Part shown: positions 51,583-60,661 of the stretch, one piece after another
Layout of the letters: each line of letters opens with the position of its first letter
Numbering within the stretch: position 1 is the stretch's first letter
From: Clostridia bacterium
GTDB taxonomy: Bacteria; Bacillota; Clostridia; UMGS1883
Length of the DNA stretch: 64,000 bases
Assembly (NCBI GenBank): GCA_017472685.1
Contig: JAFUOO010000005.1
Coordinates: 62,001 to 126,000 of the forward strand
Reading direction: 5' to 3'
Notes under the pieces: generated by a model
Seen by the model: the letters and a program-made list of their open reading frames with translations, nothing else
What the model was told of the DNA's origin: nothing
Database searches by the model: none
Position numbers and translations under genes: made by a program

Positions 51583-52503
51583 ATGAAACATTTACTTACA
51601 TTGCATGATTTGACAACAGAAGAGATAAATCAGATACTTGACCTTGCAAAAAAATTAAAGAGCGATTTAAAAAAGGGCATTGTGAATGAGCCCCTTAAGG
51701 GCAAGACCCTTGGTATGATATTCTCAAAGAGCTCCACAAGAACACGTGTTTCCTTCGAGGTTGGTATGGGTCAGCTGGGCGGAAGAGCGCTGTTTCTTTC
51801 CTCCAACGACATTCAGCTTGGCAGAGGAGAAAGTATTTACGACACAGCAAATGTACTCTCCCGCTACCTTGACGGTATCATGATAAGAACATATGCCCAG
51901 AGCGATGTTGAAGACTTAGCAAAGTATGGCTCCATTCCGATTATCAACGGTCTTACAGACCTGGTGCATCCCTGCCAGATTCTTGCGGATTTCCAGACAA
52001 TTGAAGAATACAAGGGTAAAAGAAGCGGTTTAAAAATTGCATACGTTGGCGACGGTAACAACATTGCACACTCGCTTTTGTACGGCAGTGCAAAGTTAGG
52101 CGTTGACATCGCCGTTGCGTCACCCGAAAACTACACCTGCAACGAAGAAGTTGTTAGTAACGCAAAGGACGATGCAAAGAAGACAGGCGCAGAGATTATT
52201 CTCACAAATGACCCCAAGGAAGCAGTAAGACAGGCCGACGTTGTTATTACAGACACCTGGTGCTCCATGGGTCAGGATGCAGAAAAGCAGGAGAGAATTA
52301 AAGCATTCCAGGGCTTTCAGGTTGACAAAAACCTTTTCGGCATGGCTAAGGACGATGCTATCTTCATGCACTGCCTGCCTGCATACCGTGGCTACGAAGT
52401 ATCAGAGGACATTATCGACGGTCCCATGAGCGTTATTTTTGACGAAGCGGAAAACAGACTCCATGCACAGAAGGCTGTTATGCAGCTTCTCATGAGCGAG
52501 TAA
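51583..52503 (+). CDS. argF: Ornithine carbamoyltransferase
   Basis: 306 residues. It makes citrulline from ornithine and carbamoyl phosphate. The carbamoyl-phosphate loop SKSSTRTRVSFE, DLVHPCQILADF, and the ornithine-side HCLPAYRG are all present. TGGAG lies nine bases before the chosen ATG; a longer reading starts inside the structured leader. The leader suggests regulation separate from argD. Confidence 0.95.
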   Translation: MKHLLTLHDLTTEEINQILDLAKKLKSDLKKGIVNEPLKGKTLGMIFSKSSTRTRVSFEVGMGQLGGRALFLSSNDIQLGRGESIYDTANVLSRYLDGIMIRTYAQSDVEDLAKYGSIPIINGLTDLVHPCQILADFQTIEEYKGKRSGLKIAYVGDGNNIAHSLLYGSAKLGVDIAVASPENYTCNEEVVSNAKDDAKKTGAEIILTNDPKEAVRQADVVITDTWCSMGQDAEKQERIKAFQGFQVDKNLFGMAKDDAIFMHCLPAYRGYEVSEDIIDGPMSVIFDEAENRLHAQKAVMQLLMSE

Positions 52504-52507
52504 ATAA

Positions 52508-52593
52508 GTGCATAGTGCAGAATGCCACTTGGGTGGGTGAGCAAACACCTCATCCGTCAGCCTTTGGCTGACACCTTCCCCTAAAGGGGAAGG
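52508..52593. repeat. Composite intergenic repeat with two hairpins
   Basis: GTGCATAGTGCAGAATG is related, in reverse, to the TCTGCAT blocks. Next come GTCAGCC-TTT-GGCTGAC (52556-52572) and CCTTCCCC-TAAA-GGGGAAGG (52574-52593). Palindromes of this type recur between genes in many clostridial genomes. No coding sequence is seen here. Confidence 0.65.
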
Positions 52594-52617
52594 CAAAATG
52601 GAAAAGGATTTGATATT

Positions 52618-53094
52618 ATGAACAAATATTTTGAAGTGCGCCGTGCAAGTGAGCATGACGCAGAGGCAATAAGACAGATTACGGCGGAGGCATTTGAAAA
52701 GTACTGCGAGCTTGCAGGACTTGATACAATTGCCGCCCTTAATGAAACAATTGAAGACATACACCACGACATTGAAGAAAAAATAGTGCTCGTTGCATAT
52801 ATCGACAACGAGGTTGTAGGCAGTGTGCGTGTCGGCATAAACGAAGAAACCATGGAGGCATACTTAAGCCGCTTCGGCGTCAGCACAAAGTATCAGAATC
52901 TCGGCATAGGCAAGGCGCTCATGAACATGGTTGATATTACAATGCGTCACAATAAGGTTAAGAGAATATGCCTGCATACGGCATCGAAGGTTTTCTCTCT
53001 GGTGAGGTTTTATTACGGCAGAGGCTTTTACATTGATTCCACCAGTAAGGAACGCGGCTATGTAAGAGCACTTCTTGTTAAGGATTATGAATAA
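52618..53094 (+). CDS. GNAT family N-acetyltransferase
   Basis: 158 residues, one GNAT fold: VEVR-like opening (YFEVRRASEHDAEAIRQIT), central strand VVGSVRVGI, acetyl-CoA loop TKYQNLGIGKALMNM and the C-terminal FYYGRGFYIDSTSKERGY. The substrate cannot be predicted. AAAAGGA precedes the ATG. It sits after a palindromic intergenic repeat and is not clearly part of the argF transcript. Confidence 0.85.
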   Translation: MNKYFEVRRASEHDAEAIRQITAEAFEKYCELAGLDTIAALNETIEDIHHDIEEKIVLVAYIDNEVVGSVRVGINEETMEAYLSRFGVSTKYQNLGIGKALMNMVDITMRHNKVKRICLHTASKVFSLVRFYYGRGFYIDSTSKERGYVRALLVKDYE

Positions 53095-53095
53095 T

Positions 53096-53129
53096 AAAAA
53101 AGGAACTTCATACGAAGTTCCTTTTTTTA
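53096..53129. terminator. Bidirectional terminator
   Basis: AAAAAAGGAACTTC and exact complement around an ATAC loop, between the GNAT gene and the convergent phosphoesterase gene. Confidence 0.88.
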
Positions 53130-53137
53130 TTTGTGTG

Positions 53138-55753
53138 TTATTCTACTGTGGTTGCTTTTGCCGTTGCAAGAGGAGCGATGTTCTTGATGCCACCCCAGGA
53201 AAAAACCTTTACCGTTTCAATTGTGCTGCCGGTTAAAGTAGCCTTTCCGTCATTTGCTGTTGCCACGCTTATAAGGTGATTGTCCTTATCATAGCCTGCC
53301 ACAAGGTACACGCTGTCAGCGTTTTCGTTGTAGCTGAAGGTAACAGTAACCTTTTCGCCTTCCTTGACAGCTTCGGGAATCATTGTGAATGACACAATCT
53401 CCTCTTCAGCTTCGCGGATGGAGAAGTCGTCAAAATACCAGTAGGGGCCTAAGCCGCCGTTGTTGTCGCCACCCAGCCAGCGGAACCAGAAGAGAACATA
53501 GTCTGTATCTTCTGTTGCTGTGAAGGCTCTTTCAACGGTTGTCCATTCTGTGCCTATATAACCCGCGGAGGAGGTTGTTTCGCTGTTTTCGTCGTCGCCC
53601 TCATTTGCAACAAGGCTTGTTAAAATGAAGCCACCGTCAGCCCCTGTTTTGTGCTTTGCCTTATAGGACACAATGTAGGTTTTGCCGGGCTCAACCTTTA
53701 CGTATCTCTTGAGTGAGCACAAGCCATCCTTGCCGTCGTTCCAGCGTGAGCCAAATGCCCAGTTACCGTCGGGAATTGTGTTGGCTGCGGAGGCTACCGT
53801 GCCGTTGTCTGTGATAACGCTTGTAGCGCTTACTGCGTAGCAGTGGTTTGTTGAGTAGGGAGAGCCGAATGCGGCATTTGTCTGTGCACTAAGCCAGCCT
53901 TCCAAGCTGAAGTTGCCGTTTGTATCCTCAAAGGAGGGGTTTGTCATAATGTTTTCGCCCACAGCCTTGTAGGTTTTGAAATTTGAAAATCTTTCAATAA
54001 AGTCAATTTCAAGCTCGTCGTAGTTGCCTACGCCTGTCATGAAGTTAACATCAAAGAACGTTCTTTCGCTATCGGAAAGTGTTGCAGCGTAGGGAGAGAA
54101 GGTGGAAATGCGTATTTTGCCATTCTTTTCGTCAAACTCTGCAAACTTCATAAGTGCGTTACCGCCGTTATAGGCAAACTGATAGTCGGCAAGAACACTG
54201 TAAACCTTGTTGCCGTAAGTATTTGTAAGCTCCAATACACCGTAGCCGTGGCTGTGACCGCCGAACATAAGGAATACGTTGTCGTAATTTTTGACAATGT
54301 TCCAGAGTGTTGTGCCGTTTGTGGAAAGCTTTGTTTCGTTGGGCTTGGTGTCGGAGCAGTTCTGGATATCGTGCATCATTACGATAACAGGGTAACGGGC
54401 ATATTTGGAAAGCATGCTGTTAAGCCAGCCTGTTTCACTGCCGTCGGCAAGCTTGAACATATCAATATAAACAAGCTTATAGGGGAAGCTGCCTGCGCTA
54501 ATGTCGGCAACACCGCCCGTGCCCGAGGGCGAGTATTCAAGCATATAGCCCTTGGTAAGCTTTGCAAAGGGGGTGTTGGGACCAAAGTATTTGTCCGCGT
54601 AGTACCAGTAATTCTGTCCGTTGCCGGAGTCGTGGTTGCCTGTGGGCACTATTGTACGGATATCACTTTCGGCAAGGGAAGAATATGTTTTTGTAATCTG
54701 TTCCCACTGGGGTGTTTCCCAGTAATCTTCAACGTTGTCGCCTAAGGAAACAATAGCTTCAATGTTTGCGTAGTCCTTGTTTTCAATAAGCCAGTCTACA
54801 GCCTTGTCCAGCACGCCACCGCAGAACTTTGTTGTGTTCTGTGTATCGGGTACAAAAACAAAGTTGTAACGGTCCTCGGGCGTTTCGGCAAAGGGTGAGT
54901 TATCGCCGTATTCGCCAACATAAATCTCGGGATTGGGAATGAGCCAGTCAGCCTTATTAAGAGCTGCGTCAGAAATTCTTATTTGCTGAATGTAGCCGCG
55001 TGTGTACTTTGAGGGAGTAGAGCCTGTGCCCTTTGATGCAATACGGAACCTGCCGTCTGCGCTATCTGCAAACAAGCCCTGCATGTGGGTAACGTTTGCA
55101 TTACGGAAGGATTCGCAACCGTTTACGTAGGATCGCACGCCACTACTGTCGCCGATTATAACTATATGATACCAGTTTTCAGCCTTATCCATTGCAATGC
55201 TCCATGCATCGGAAATACTTTCGCCGTCCTTGTCACGAACGGAAAGCTGAATTTCCTTACAGTTGGAAATATTGAAGGAGGTGGAAACCTTTTCGCCTTC
55301 AATGTCGGGAGAGGAAGCAGATGGGGCAAGGCGGGCAAGTATACTCTGCCAACGGTCTGCAACGGACCAGTCGTCAGGCATTTTGTAAATGATTTCGATT
55401 GTGTAGCCGCTCTGGAAATTGTTTTTGTTGATTGGTGCACTGTCAACCGTTACAAAGTCAATTCCGCCGTAGAGTGCATTGCCGTTGAAAAACAGGCTTC
55501 CGGCTTTACCGTCTATTGATTTGTCCGAAAAAGAGGCTGCTTTCTTGTAGTTGAGTCCGAAGGTGCGCATGTTAAGGTCATTGCCGTTGCCGGTTTTGTC
55601 CTCAATGACCATGCTGCCCGCGTCGATTGAGCCGGACTTGATGCCGTCCTCATTGAACTGCCAGTCGGCAACCGTAGCGGCAGATACCGAAAGGGGAAGT
55701 GCCGCAAACAGCATTACAGCCGCCACCACGAGGAGTTTTTTTGCAGATATCAT
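53138..55753 (-). CDS. Secreted metallophosphoesterase with LamG and carbohydrate-binding domains
   Basis: 871 residues. A signal peptide (MISAKKLLVVAAVMLFAALP) is followed by a concanavalin/LamG-like domain (about 25-270). Then comes a calcineurin-like phosphoesterase (about 285-590) with the metal-ligand series FVPDTQN, SLGDNVEDY, PTGNHDSG, MMHDIQN and GGHSHGYG. A CBM4/9-like domain (about 595-795; GSRWNDGKDGLCSL, GPYWYFDDF) and a C-terminal F-x-W module (VKVFSWGGIKNIAPL) follow. AGGAGG is well placed for the ATG. It may act on extracellular phosphoesters bound to glycans. It is divergent from the large protein at 55949, which carries the same CBM type. Confidence 0.83.
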   Translation of the reverse strand: MISAKKLLVVAAVMLFAALPLSVSAATVADWQFNEDGIKSGSIDAGSMVIEDKTGNGNDLNMRTFGLNYKKAASFSDKSIDGKAGSLFFNGNALYGGIDFVTVDSAPINKNNFQSGYTIEIIYKMPDDWSVADRWQSILARLAPSASSPDIEGEKVSTSFNISNCKEIQLSVRDKDGESISDAWSIAMDKAENWYHIVIIGDSSGVRSYVNGCESFRNANVTHMQGLFADSADGRFRIASKGTGSTPSKYTRGYIQQIRISDAALNKADWLIPNPEIYVGEYGDNSPFAETPEDRYNFVFVPDTQNTTKFCGGVLDKAVDWLIENKDYANIEAIVSLGDNVEDYWETPQWEQITKTYSSLAESDIRTIVPTGNHDSGNGQNYWYYADKYFGPNTPFAKLTKGYMLEYSPSGTGGVADISAGSFPYKLVYIDMFKLADGSETGWLNSMLSKYARYPVIVMMHDIQNCSDTKPNETKLSTNGTTLWNIVKNYDNVFLMFGGHSHGYGVLELTNTYGNKVYSVLADYQFAYNGGNALMKFAEFDEKNGKIRISTFSPYAATLSDSERTFFDVNFMTGVGNYDELEIDFIERFSNFKTYKAVGENIMTNPSFEDTNGNFSLEGWLSAQTNAAFGSPYSTNHCYAVSATSVITDNGTVASAANTIPDGNWAFGSRWNDGKDGLCSLKRYVKVEPGKTYIVSYKAKHKTGADGGFILTSLVANEGDDENSETTSSAGYIGTEWTTVERAFTATEDTDYVLFWFRWLGGDNNGGLGPYWYFDDFSIREAEEEIVSFTMIPEAVKEGEKVTVTFSYNENADSVYLVAGYDKDNHLISVATANDGKATLTGSTIETVKVFSWGGIKNIAPLATAKATTVE

Positions 55754-55788
55754 ATTTTTTCCTCCTAAGTTACATATTGTATAGGAAT

Positions 55789-55817
55789 ATTATACTATAA
55801 TGCGCTAAATATTTCAA
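55789..55817 (-). promoter_or_regulatory. Promoter of the secreted phosphoesterase
   Basis: On the minus strand, TTGAAA (55812-55817), 17-base spacer, TATAAT (55789-55794). Confidence 0.78.
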
Positions 55818-55865
55818 CCGTTAAAAGTTTGTGTGAAAATATTTTAAAAAAATTTAAAATTTTAC

Positions 55866-55894
55866 TGTACAAGCGGTTAAAATCGTGCTATAAT
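55866..55894 (+). promoter_or_regulatory. Extended -10 promoter of the large secreted protein
   Basis: TGTACA (55866-55871), 17-base spacer, TATAAT (55889-55894) preceded by TGC. Confidence 0.7.
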
Positions 55895-55948
55895 TATCAT
55901 ATAATTGTGCTCGTTATAGACATATTGGGCATTAAGGAGGAATTTTAT

Positions 55949-58900
55949 ATGAAAAAAAGTAGGATCATAGCACTTCTGACAGCTGCTGTGATGATCATGA
56001 GCGTAGTGCCTGCTTTTGCAAGCGTGCGCGCTTCCGTCGGTGGCTACTTTGTTGACAGCGAAGGTGCTGTTTACGAAAAGTCAGGCGAAAACATGATAGC
56101 AAACCCCGGTTTTGAAGCGGGTCTCACAGGTCTTACAGAAAACGGTGAGTACTATGAAGTGTCACAGGAGGCTGCACACAGTGGTTCAAACAGCCTTAAG
56201 GCAATCAAGAGTACAAAGGGCGACGGCGCCATCACAGTTTACTATCCTGTAAGTGACGCCAATGCAAGCTACTATCTTTCTTTCTGGTACAAGAACACTG
56301 ATACAGTAGCCCGCAGACCCCGTGTAACATTTACATTTACAGATTCTTCTAAGGCTATCCCCACAGAAGAAAATGATTTTACAGAAGCTACTCATGCATG
56401 GATTCAGGCAGGTACTGCGTCCAACGACCAGGACATGGCTTATTCCAAGGGTGAATGGGTTCAGTATTCTACAGTATTGAAGGGTAACGGCAATCAGGAT
56501 GCATGTAAGTTTGTTGCTCTCAACATATACGGTCTTACAAAGAACGTAGCTTACGTGGATGATTTTGAGCTTTATGAGCTTATTCCCTCCGCAGAATACG
56601 GCGATGCTTTCGCTGAAGCTGTAGCTGAATGGGAAGAAAAGGATATGCCTCACGGCTCCCTGGAAGGTTTTGGTACAATTAATCTTCCCAGAGAAGTAAG
56701 CGTTGAAGGTATTGGCGTTGAATGGAGATCTTCCTCTGTTGCAATCAATGCTGAAACAGGCGAATACTCTTCTCAGGCTGAAGAAGAGCTCGTAATCCTT
56801 ACAGCAAAGCTTTATGTTGAAGGCAGAGAAGACATCTTCTATGAATATGAATATCCTTACATTGTAAAGAGCATGTTTGTTCCTTACGTTGAATGGCTCA
56901 ACAACGAAGTGCTTGCAAATCTCGGCAGCTCTATCGACGGTGACCTTGATCTCCCTGTAACTCATGAAATCGAGGGCTATTATCCTGCTACAATTACATG
57001 GAGCTGCTCCGACGATGCAGTGCTCGATGCTGACGGTAAGTTCACTGCTCCCGAAACAACAAAGTATGTTGAGCTTATCGCAACAATTGAATGTAACGGC
57101 GAAACAACCTCCATACAGAAGCGTATGAAGGCTATCGGCGGTAACATCGTAGGCGACGGCCTTATCATGTACTACGACTTTGAAAAGGCTCTCGGCAAGG
57201 GTGATACTCTTTACGATAACTCTCAGAACGAAAACGTGTACAACGCAGAGGTTGAAAACTTAGTTATCATTGATGGCTATGCTAAGCTCAGCGGCGGTAC
57301 AATCATTCTTCCCTCAAACTACGGTACAGAGCTCACAGGCAGCTACTCTGTATCCATGTGGGTAAACCTTGACAAGAGCGTTGCAACAAGCGGTGCTATG
57401 TACCGTTTCTTCGACTTTGGCGGCGGCACATATAACTCTCAGTTCTTAAGATACATTCCTGCTGACGGTCAGCTCTCCTTCATGGACCGCGGTACTTCCG
57501 GCGGCGCTGATACATGGGCTATCAATACAAATATTACAGGCTTTGCTCAGACATGGAAGCTTGTTACACTTACATACGAATACGGCACATCCTCTTCTAT
57601 TGCAAGAGTTTATGTTGACGGACAGGAAGTTGCATCCAGCGGTGCTAACACAACTCTTACGCAGACAATCAGCGCAATCGCAACACAGTCCTCTACAACA
57701 GGATTCATCGGCCGTACACAGTGGGCTAATGCTGACAACCCCGACATGGTTGCACTTATGGACGATGTAAGAATTTATAACAGAGCTATCACAGCGGACG
57801 AAGTTACAACTCTTTACAACGAAACACGTCCCACAGTCACAGCTCCTGTTACAATCAAGTTCCAGGACGTTGAAGGTAACACACTCAAGGATGATGTGAC
57901 ACTTTCTATCGACGTTAACACAACATACGATGTTCCTGCAAATTATAAGAGTCTTCCTTCTTCCTCTGATGGCCAGTATCGTCATGTATATAAGTATATC
58001 TCCAGCAAGAGTACTGACTCTATCACAGTTTCCGAAAACGGTGAAAACGTATGTATTCTTGTGTTCCAGCTTGAAAAGCAGCCCATGGGTACAAACCTTA
58101 TTGCTAACCCCGGTTTTGAAGACGGTGTAGATGGCTGGACAAGTAACAACAACGGCTCATTGGCAACTATTACAGGTTGGATCAGAACAACTAACCAGGC
58201 TCACGAAGGTAGCTACTCGCTGATGAGAAATTCTGATGTTGGTAGTGCTGATGCAAATAACTTCGGTACATATATCCCGATTGAAACAGGCAAGAAGTAC
58301 AACTTCAGCTTCTGGGAATACTGCGATTCTGACGTTGCAGCAGGTAGCCACATGATGAGTGCAGTTTGTATTGCAGCAAGCCAGAACGCTACAAACGATC
58401 ACGCTAACCATCTTGTACAGTACGGCGGTTACTCCTCCTGGGTAAATAACGCAAACGGTACAACACGTGACCCCGCATACAGCGCAGGTTGGACACAGAG
58501 AACATTTACATTCGATACAACAGGCGCAACAAATGCAAACTACATCTTTGTTGCATATGCATGGAAAGCAGGCGGTACCTTCTGCGTTGACGACTTTGTT
58601 CTTGAAGAAGTTACTGACGACACTCCTGTAGACCCCGATGACGAGACAATGATTCCCGTAACAATCAAGTATGTTGATGCTGAAGGCAACACACTTAAGG
58701 AAGACGCTACAGTTAAGGTAGCTCAGGGCACAAACGAATACACAGTTCCCGCAAACTACAAGACAATTGCCGACAAAGTTGAAGGCAGTGTTGTTTACAA
58801 GTACACATACAATGCAGATGCAACTGACGGTGGCGATGTAGTTTCTATATCTATCCTCCGCGACAACGTTGCAACATTGGTATTCGATGTATTAAAGGCT

Positions 58901-59710
58901 GACAAGAACTCCAACCTTATGGTTGACGGCGACTTTATGGGTGACGACGGTAAGTTCAGTTGGGGTACATGGCAGTCTCCCGAAACACAGGGTTACTTCT
59001 CTGCTACATGTCAGGACTGGTTCTACCAGGTAAACCGTGACACTAACGCATCCACTCTTTACCTCACAGGTCTTACAGCTGAAGACTATGCACTCGGTAC
59101 ACGTTGGAACGACGGTACTAATGGTCTTTGCTCTATGGCAAACTTTGTTCCCGTAGAAAAGGGCAAGACATATATCGTATCCTATGATTATAAGCACCAG
59201 AGCGCAGGTACAGACGCAAGCTACATTTCCACAAGCTTTGTAACAACAAAGAGCATCAGTGCAGGTAGCGCATCCGGCTCCAATGTGCCTCAGAATGTTT
59301 CTACAGACTGGCAGACAAACACCTTCACAATCACAGCTCCCTCTGACGGTTACATTTACTTCCACTTCTCATGGCTTGGTAGTGGCGGTCCTTCCGCTTC
59401 CTCCAACAGCGGTAACGGTCCCTACTGGTATTTCGATAACTTTGAAGTTCTTGAAGTTATCACTTTCGAAAACAAGATGGAATACGTTGCAGGCTATGCA
59501 GAAATCGTTGCAGAAGACGGCACAGAAGGTTACCTCATACAGGCATCCTACAATGATGAAGGCGCTCTTACAGGCGTTGTAATCAGCGAAAAGCTTACTC
59601 TTTCCAAGGAAGAGGTTACAAAGGTGCAGGTACAGGAAGGCACTAAGTTAATTCTTGTTAAGGACTTGGTAAGCCTTGAGCCTATTGCTCCCGCAATTAT
59701 TGCTGAATAA
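55949..59710 (+). CDS. Large secreted carbohydrate-binding, adhesin-like protein
   Basis: 1253 residues with a signal peptide (MKKSRIIALLTAAVMIMSVV, cleavage near AFA). In order I see a CBM4/9-like domain (about 40-200), two atrophied Ig-like domains (205-400), a LamG-like domain (400-625), a MucBP-like repeat (VTIKFQDVEGNTLKDD), a second CBM, a second MucBP-like repeat (VTIKYVDAEGNTLKED), a third CBM (GTRWNDGTNGLCSM, GPYWYFDNF), and a degenerate F-x-W-type C-terminal module. No catalytic domain is recognised, so adhesion to plant or mucin glycans is the likely role. AAGGAGG precedes the ATG; a longer reading upstream has no support. No sortase motif or SLH domain is present, so anchoring is unclear. 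Confidence 0.8.
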   Translation: MKKSRIIALLTAAVMIMSVVPAFASVRASVGGYFVDSEGAVYEKSGENMIANPGFEAGLTGLTENGEYYEVSQEAAHSGSNSLKAIKSTKGDGAITVYYPVSDANASYYLSFWYKNTDTVARRPRVTFTFTDSSKAIPTEENDFTEATHAWIQAGTASNDQDMAYSKGEWVQYSTVLKGNGNQDACKFVALNIYGLTKNVAYVDDFELYELIPSAEYGDAFAEAVAEWEEKDMPHGSLEGFGTINLPREVSVEGIGVEWRSSSVAINAETGEYSSQAEEELVILTAKLYVEGREDIFYEYEYPYIVKSMFVPYVEWLNNEVLANLGSSIDGDLDLPVTHEIEGYYPATITWSCSDDAVLDADGKFTAPETTKYVELIATIECNGETTSIQKRMKAIGGNIVGDGLIMYYDFEKALGKGDTLYDNSQNENVYNAEVENLVIIDGYAKLSGGTIILPSNYGTELTGSYSVSMWVNLDKSVATSGAMYRFFDFGGGTYNSQFLRYIPADGQLSFMDRGTSGGADTWAINTNITGFAQTWKLVTLTYEYGTSSSIARVYVDGQEVASSGANTTLTQTISAIATQSSTTGFIGRTQWANADNPDMVALMDDVRIYNRAITADEVTTLYNETRPTVTAPVTIKFQDVEGNTLKDDVTLSIDVNTTYDVPANYKSLPSSSDGQYRHVYKYISSKSTDSITVSENGENVCILVFQLEKQPMGTNLIANPGFEDGVDGWTSNNNGSLATITGWIRTTNQAHEGSYSLMRNSDVGSADANNFGTYIPIETGKKYNFSFWEYCDSDVAAGSHMMSAVCIAASQNATNDHANHLVQYGGYSSWVNNANGTTRDPAYSAGWTQRTFTFDTTGATNANYIFVAYAWKAGGTFCVDDFVLEEVTDDTPVDPDDETMIPVTIKYVDAEGNTLKEDATVKVAQGTNEYTVPANYKTIADKVEGSVVYKYTYNADATDGGDVVSISILRDNVATLVFDVLKADKNSNLMVDGDFMGDDGKFSWGTWQSPETQGYFSATCQDWFYQVNRDTNASTLYLTGLTAEDYALGTRWNDGTNGLCSMANFVPVEKGKTYIVSYDYKHQSAGTDASYISTSFVTTKSISAGSASGSNVPQNVSTDWQTNTFTITAPSDGYIYFHFSWLGSGGPSASSNSGNGPYWYFDNFEVLEVITFENKMEYVAGYAEIVAEDGTEGYLIQASYNDEGALTGVVISEKLTLSKEEVTKVQVQEGTKLILVKDLVSLEPIAPAIIAE

Positions 59711-59720
59711 TTAATAATCA

Positions 59721-59753
59721 AAAACTCCGCAGTTTTGTATGCGGAGTTTTTTG
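59721..59753 (+). terminator. Terminator of the adhesin-like gene
   Basis: AAAACTCCGCA and complement around an eight-base loop, with T6. Confidence 0.85.
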
Positions 59754-59787
59754 TTCTGTAAACAAAGCTGTTTTTTTATATTATGCC

Positions 59788-59816
59788 TTGAAATAAAGCC
59801 TGATTAAAGGTATAAT
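59788..59816 (+). promoter_or_regulatory. Promoter of the membrane-anchored protein and rlmL-type genes
   Basis: TTGAAA (59788-59793), 17-base spacer, TATAAT (59811-59816). Confidence 0.8.
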
Positions 59817-59846
59817 AAACTATATACTTATTAGGATGTGAAGATT

Positions 59847-60650
59847 ATGAAAAAATACAGCACACAGATAGTGGCAATTGCGATTAGTGCAATTCTTGCC
59901 TTGACAGCTCTTTTCCTTGTTTATAAGCCTGATATCAAGCTACCTCAGTCTTCAACAAGAGAGCTTGACAGAATAAAAAAGGACAGCGCAATTGTAACTG
60001 ATGGGGAATATGTTTTTTACACCAATACTGACGGAAACATTATCCGTATGCATGCTTTTGATACAGAAGGCAAGGTTTTCTATGAAAACAAAACAATAAT
60101 GGCAATGGGTGAAACTCATTTCCTTGCACAGACCGAAGAAGGCTTTGACTTGTTAAGCCTTGAAGAAACGGGCATGGAACGAAGCTATAACATAAAAACC
60201 GATAATGCAGAGGTTATGGGAGATTATATTTACTATAAGCATCCCGAAACAAACCACATTATGAAAATAAATTTTAAAACAGGCGAGGAAAGTGTTGCTC
60301 TTGGAATGGAGGTCAAGAAGTTTTCTGTTTACGAGGATGGCTTCTTCTTTATTCCCGTGGGCGAAAAGAAAGGGATAGTACAGGTTTCCTTTGATGGAAG
60401 CACAGCGAAGCTTTATGCTCAGAACATTACCGTTACTGATTTTGCAACAAAGTACTACGATCTTATTTATAGCGATGCCGATAATGATAATTGTGTTACT
60501 TATCTGAATATTGTCTCAGGCCATACAGAGGTGATGCAAAAAGTGAAGTCAGACAAAATTTGCTTTGCAAAAGGCGTAATTTTCTGGAAAAAGTCCGGCG
60601 GCTTAGGCTACGACAAGCTTATGATTAACGATGAAAATGCCTACAGATAA
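59847..60650 (+). CDS. Membrane-anchored beta-propeller-like protein, uncharacterised
   Basis: About 267 residues. One membrane helix near the N-terminus (IVAIAISAILALTALFLVY) is followed by an extracellular domain with repeated short motifs like YVFYTNTDGNIIRMHAF, YIYYKHPETNHIMKI and FFFIPVGEKKGIVQV. These resemble the DUF5050/prolow-density propeller units found in clostridial surface proteins. Function unknown. The ATG follows AGGATGTGA, and a GTG three codons upstream is less favoured. It is 11 bases before the RNA methyltransferase gene, so the two share a transcript. Confidence 0.7.
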   Translation: MKKYSTQIVAIAISAILALTALFLVYKPDIKLPQSSTRELDRIKKDSAIVTDGEYVFYTNTDGNIIRMHAFDTEGKVFYENKTIMAMGETHFLAQTEEGFDLLSLEETGMERSYNIKTDNAEVMGDYIYYKHPETNHIMKINFKTGEESVALGMEVKKFSVYEDGFFFIPVGEKKGIVQVSFDGSTAKLYAQNITVTDFATKYYDLIYSDADNDNCVTYLNIVSGHTEVMQKVKSDKICFAKGVIFWKKSGGLGYDKLMINDENAYR

Positions 60651-60661
60651 AGGAGAGTATC

